10,067 nucleotides of DNA, taken from contig PLMM01000073.1 of the NCBI GenBank assembly GCA_003142495.1, positions 1 through 10,067 on the forward strand, written 5' to 3'. The position numbers and the translations under genes were made by a program. Below the pieces are notes generated by a model. It was given only the letters and a program-made list of their open reading frames with translations, did no database searches and had not been told where the DNA came from. Of this stretch, positions 8,628 through 10,067 are shown one piece after another. The stretch comes from Gemmatimonadota bacterium (lineage in GTDB: Bacteria > Gemmatimonadota > Gemmatimonadetes > Gemmatimonadales > Gemmatimonadaceae). Every line of letters starts with the position of its first letter. Within the stretch, counting starts at the first letter, position 1.

Positions 8628-8629
8628 CG

Positions 8630-9634
8630 TTACTCTGCGACAAGCGTCGACGGTGTCACTTCACTCATCCGCGCGAGTTTTCTGTACACCGTAGACCGCG
8701 ATATTCCCAACGAGCGTGCCGCGCTCGCGATCGAGACGCTTCGCTTTACGGCGGAGGCGACATTTCCGGGCGACGATTTCGTTGGCCTACCACGGGTACG
8801 CACGCGCAGATATTCCAAGTCCCCCACGCAATGCTCGAAGGTAAGCTGAGTTTCCGAATCTGCCTCGAAGACTAGCCGCTTGAGGGTTTCGTCGAACTCG
8901 CGCAGATTGTACTTCCATTCTGCCGTCACCAATGCGCTCATAAGCGCCGGATGAATCGTTGGCAGGCCAGCTGTGTATCCACGACTGATAGCGTGCTTCG
9001 CGACGAAATAGCGAGCGAGATCGGGTATGTCTTCTTGCCTTTCCCGGAGGGCGGGGAGCTGAATTCGGAATTGCCCAAGTCGTGCAAAAAGATCGGGAAG
9101 AAAGAGCCCATCGGCGACGAGACTCTTGATACTCACGTTCGTAGCGAGCATCAGGCGAACGTCGAGCTTCATCGGTCGATCGCCTCCAACCGGGCAGACG
9201 ACGCGTTCATCGATGACGCGGAGCAACATGCGTTGCACCTCGGAGCTCGCCTTGCCAAGCTCGTCGATGAACAGCGTGCTGTGATTTGCAGTCTGGAACG
9301 CGCCGCTGCGTCGCGTGCGTGCGTCCGTAAATGCACCAATCTCATGCCCAAAGAGATCGGAACCGGCGAGGGAATCGCTGATCGTTGCGAGTGATTTTTC
9401 GTGGAGTGTGTGCGAAGCACGCATGGACTGCGTGTGCGCAATTCGCGCGATCCAGTTCTTCCCCGTCCCGGATTCACCTTCGAAAACAATCGTAACCGAG
9501 TCGTCGGCGGCGAAGCGCGCCACTTGGCGAACAACGGAGCTGAATACCTTGCTCTTTGGTTTCGGAAATAAGGGAAGGGTGCTATCCGCGATTGCTTTGG
9601 TGAGCGATGTCAGCGGAGCGCGCTCGGAATGCAT
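8630..9634 (-). CDS. AAA+ bacterial enhancer-binding protein (NtrC/PspF class) with Fis-type HTH and altered GAFTGA loop
   Basis: 334 residues from the ATG at 9634, or 363 from an in-frame GTG at 9721. I prefer 9634 because a promoter-like sequence covers the GTG, but neither has a good SD. Using the 363-residue numbering: Walker A GESGTGKN (82-89), a sigma-54 contact loop written GAFTDA (129-134) instead of GAFTGA, Walker B TLFIDE (149-154), sensor I ATN (193-195), an arginine-finger region LFARLGQF (211-218), RLP-type strand LPALRERQEDIPDL (222-235), a sensor II-like WKYNLREF (269-276; usually WpGNvREL), and a Fis-type HTH at ~320-355 (IASAARSLGISRSTVYRKLA). Only ~50 residues precede the AAA+ domain, with no receiver, GAF, PAS or FHA domain. 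It ends about 150 bases ahead of gspE in the same direction, making it a likely T2SS regulator (inference). GC content is lower than in the T2SS genes. Confidence 0.88.
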   Translation of the reverse strand: MHSERAPLTSLTKAIADSTLPLFPKPKSKVFSSVVRQVARFAADDSVTIVFEGESGTGKNWIARIAHTQSMRASHTLHEKSLATISDSLAGSDLFGHEIGAFTDARTRRSGAFQTANHSTLFIDELGKASSEVQRMLLRVIDERVVCPVGGDRPMKLDVRLMLATNVSIKSLVADGLFLPDLFARLGQFRIQLPALRERQEDIPDLARYFVAKHAISRGYTAGLPTIHPALMSALVTAEWKYNLREFDETLKRLVFEADSETQLTFEHCVGDLEYLRVRTRGRPTKSSPGNVASAVKRSVSIASAARSLGISRSTVYRKLARMSEVTPSTLVAE

Positions 9635-9721
9635 CGAACGCTCGGGCTGATCTGGCTGCGATGTGTGCCTCAGTTTCGCCTTAGAAAAAGCATCATTGGT
9701 GCGAGTTGTTGCAAGGGCCAC

Positions 9722-9750
9722 ACGCTATCTGTATCGATATGCGTCGTCAA
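9722..9750 (-). promoter_or_regulatory. Candidate sigma-70 type promoter for the enhancer-binding-protein gene
   Basis: On the minus strand TTGACG (9750-9745) matches the -35 consensus in five of six bases, and TAGCGT (9727-9722), exactly 17 bases on, matches the first, second and last bases of a -10 box. Transcription would begin near 9715, downstream of the GTG at 9721, leaving a leader of about 80 bases to the ATG at 9634. The -10 match is weak. Confidence 0.3.
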
Positions 9751-9756
9751 GATTCA

Positions 9757-9787
9757 TTTAGGACATCCAGATGACCCTTTTAGGACA
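9757..9787. repeat. Nine-base direct repeat with 22-base period upstream of the regulator gene
   Basis: TTTAGGACA occurs at 9757-9765 and again at 9779-9787 (TGTCCTAAA on the minus strand). The 22-base period puts both copies on the same face of the helix. They lie directly upstream of the candidate -35 box, centred near -46 and -68 from the inferred start, a common place for an activator dimer or tandem monomers. The regulator that would bind is unknown. Confidence 0.45.
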
Positions 9788-9836
9788 ATTTTCGCAAAGA
9801 ATACATTGCGTGCGTCGCTTCGATAGGCGGACAGGT

Positions 9837-9870
9837 CGTGGCGAGCGATATCGGACCAGCCGCCGCCACG
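9837..9870 (-). terminator. Possible stem-loop just after the recombinase gene
   Basis: Inverted repeat with 7-base arms (CGTGGCG at 9837-9843, CGCCACG at 9864-9870) and a 20-base loop, starting two bases beyond the recombinase stop. There is no T-run after it on the minus strand, so it is at best a weak or factor-dependent terminator, or an mRNA-stabilising hairpin. Confidence 0.3.
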
Positions 9871-9872
9871 CC

Positions 9873-10067
9873 TCAGTGCGGCCAGCCTAACGCTGCGCGC
9901 TGTTCGCTCCAGTCCGCGGGGAGCGGCACGGCGCGCAGGAGCCGCGTTGCCGTGAGCGTGGCGGGCGCATCCCCCGCCCTGATGCGCGTGACGAGCTCGG
10001 GCGCGAGGAAGGCACAATAGATCACGCGAGTGACGTAGGAACTCGAGACGTGCTCCTCGCGCGCGAT
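9873..10067 (-). CDS. Large serine recombinase family protein, C-terminal end (partial, start outside window)
   Basis: Open frame of 64 residues entering from the right edge and ending TGA at 9873-9875. The peptide reads IAREEHVSSSYVTRVIYCAF, then LAPELVTRIRAGD, TLTATRLLRA, LPADWSEQRAALGW. This is the characteristic tail of many recombinase family proteins: a small HTH (IA..E.v..sYVsRv), an LAPeiv..I..G stretch, then an LTa..Ll motif and a final dW.eQR..LGf motif. The tail follows the resolvase catalytic and recombinase domains in these proteins, or occurs on a separate adjacent ORF in some elements. The catalytic serine is outside the window. It suggests a mobile element, or its remnant, next to the T2SS locus. 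Recognition is from memory of family members, not a search. Confidence 0.75.
   Translation of the reverse strand: MAREEHVSSSYVTRVIYCAFLAPELVTRIRAGDAPATLTATRLLRAVPLPADWSEQRAALGWPH

Larger units (their letters stand above)
8479..8629. other. Intergenic control region upstream of the T2SS operon
   Basis: About 150 bases between the regulator stop and gspE. No ORF or RNA gene is seen. Besides the palindrome at 8611-8627, the inverted repeat around the gspE start and the sigma-54-like match, there is a compact palindrome GCCGC GA GCGGC (8570-8581) and an extended -10-like TGCGATAAC on the minus strand (8533-8525) without a convincing -35 box. This is the only gap from which the whole operon could be transcribed. 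Confidence 0.6.

Noticed and set aside
9754..10017. Minus-strand ORF of 87 residues at the right end
   Set aside because: It overlaps the recombinase tail in another frame, is an Arg/Ala-rich low-complexity peptide, and the overlapping frame has a recognisable family signature.

Overview
The window comes from a GC-rich bacterium, and every gene I can support lies on the minus strand. Most of it (positions 1 to about 8478) is one tightly packed type II secretion system (T2SS) operon. Read in the direction of transcription, from high to low coordinates, the order is gspE, gspG, gspF, gspH, gspI, gspJ, gspK, gspL, gspM, a gspC-like gene, and a gspD that runs off the left edge. All ten gene junctions overlap, several as ATGA or GTGA, so the set is very probably co-transcribed and translationally coupled. 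The gene order and the short GspC-like protein with its particular repeat-free homology region look like Gemmatimonadota. That placement is from memory of family resemblance, not from a search.

The operon covers the envelope-spanning machine: the cytoplasmic ATPase (GspE), the inner-membrane platform (GspF, GspL, GspM), the pseudopilus (GspG major; GspH, I, J, K minor and tip), the inner-to-outer membrane connector (GspC-like) and the outer-membrane secretin (GspD). Prepilin peptidase (GspO), GspN and a pilotin are not in the window and must be encoded elsewhere. No secreted substrate is visible.

Upstream of gspE is a gap of about 150 bases with an inverted repeat around the gspE start codon, a possible sigma-54 type promoter and a perfect AT-rich palindrome. 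Next comes a gene (8630 to 9634 or 9721) for an AAA+ bacterial enhancer-binding protein with a C-terminal Fis-type HTH, no recognisable sensory domain and an altered sigma-54 contact loop (GAFTDA instead of GAFTGA). It is the obvious candidate regulator of the operon, but that link is inference. Its DNA is visibly less GC-rich than the T2SS genes.

Upstream of the regulator is an AT-richer gap with a 9-base direct repeat spaced 22 bases apart beside a plausible promoter. At the right edge is the C-terminal end of a large serine recombinase family protein, which suggests that a mobile element, or its remnant, abuts the locus. I see no RNA genes, CRISPR arrays or insertion sequence ends. I see no clearly new biological system. 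The most distinctive points are the reordered T2SS with a simplified GspD/GspC pair and the unusual regulator and control region ahead of it.
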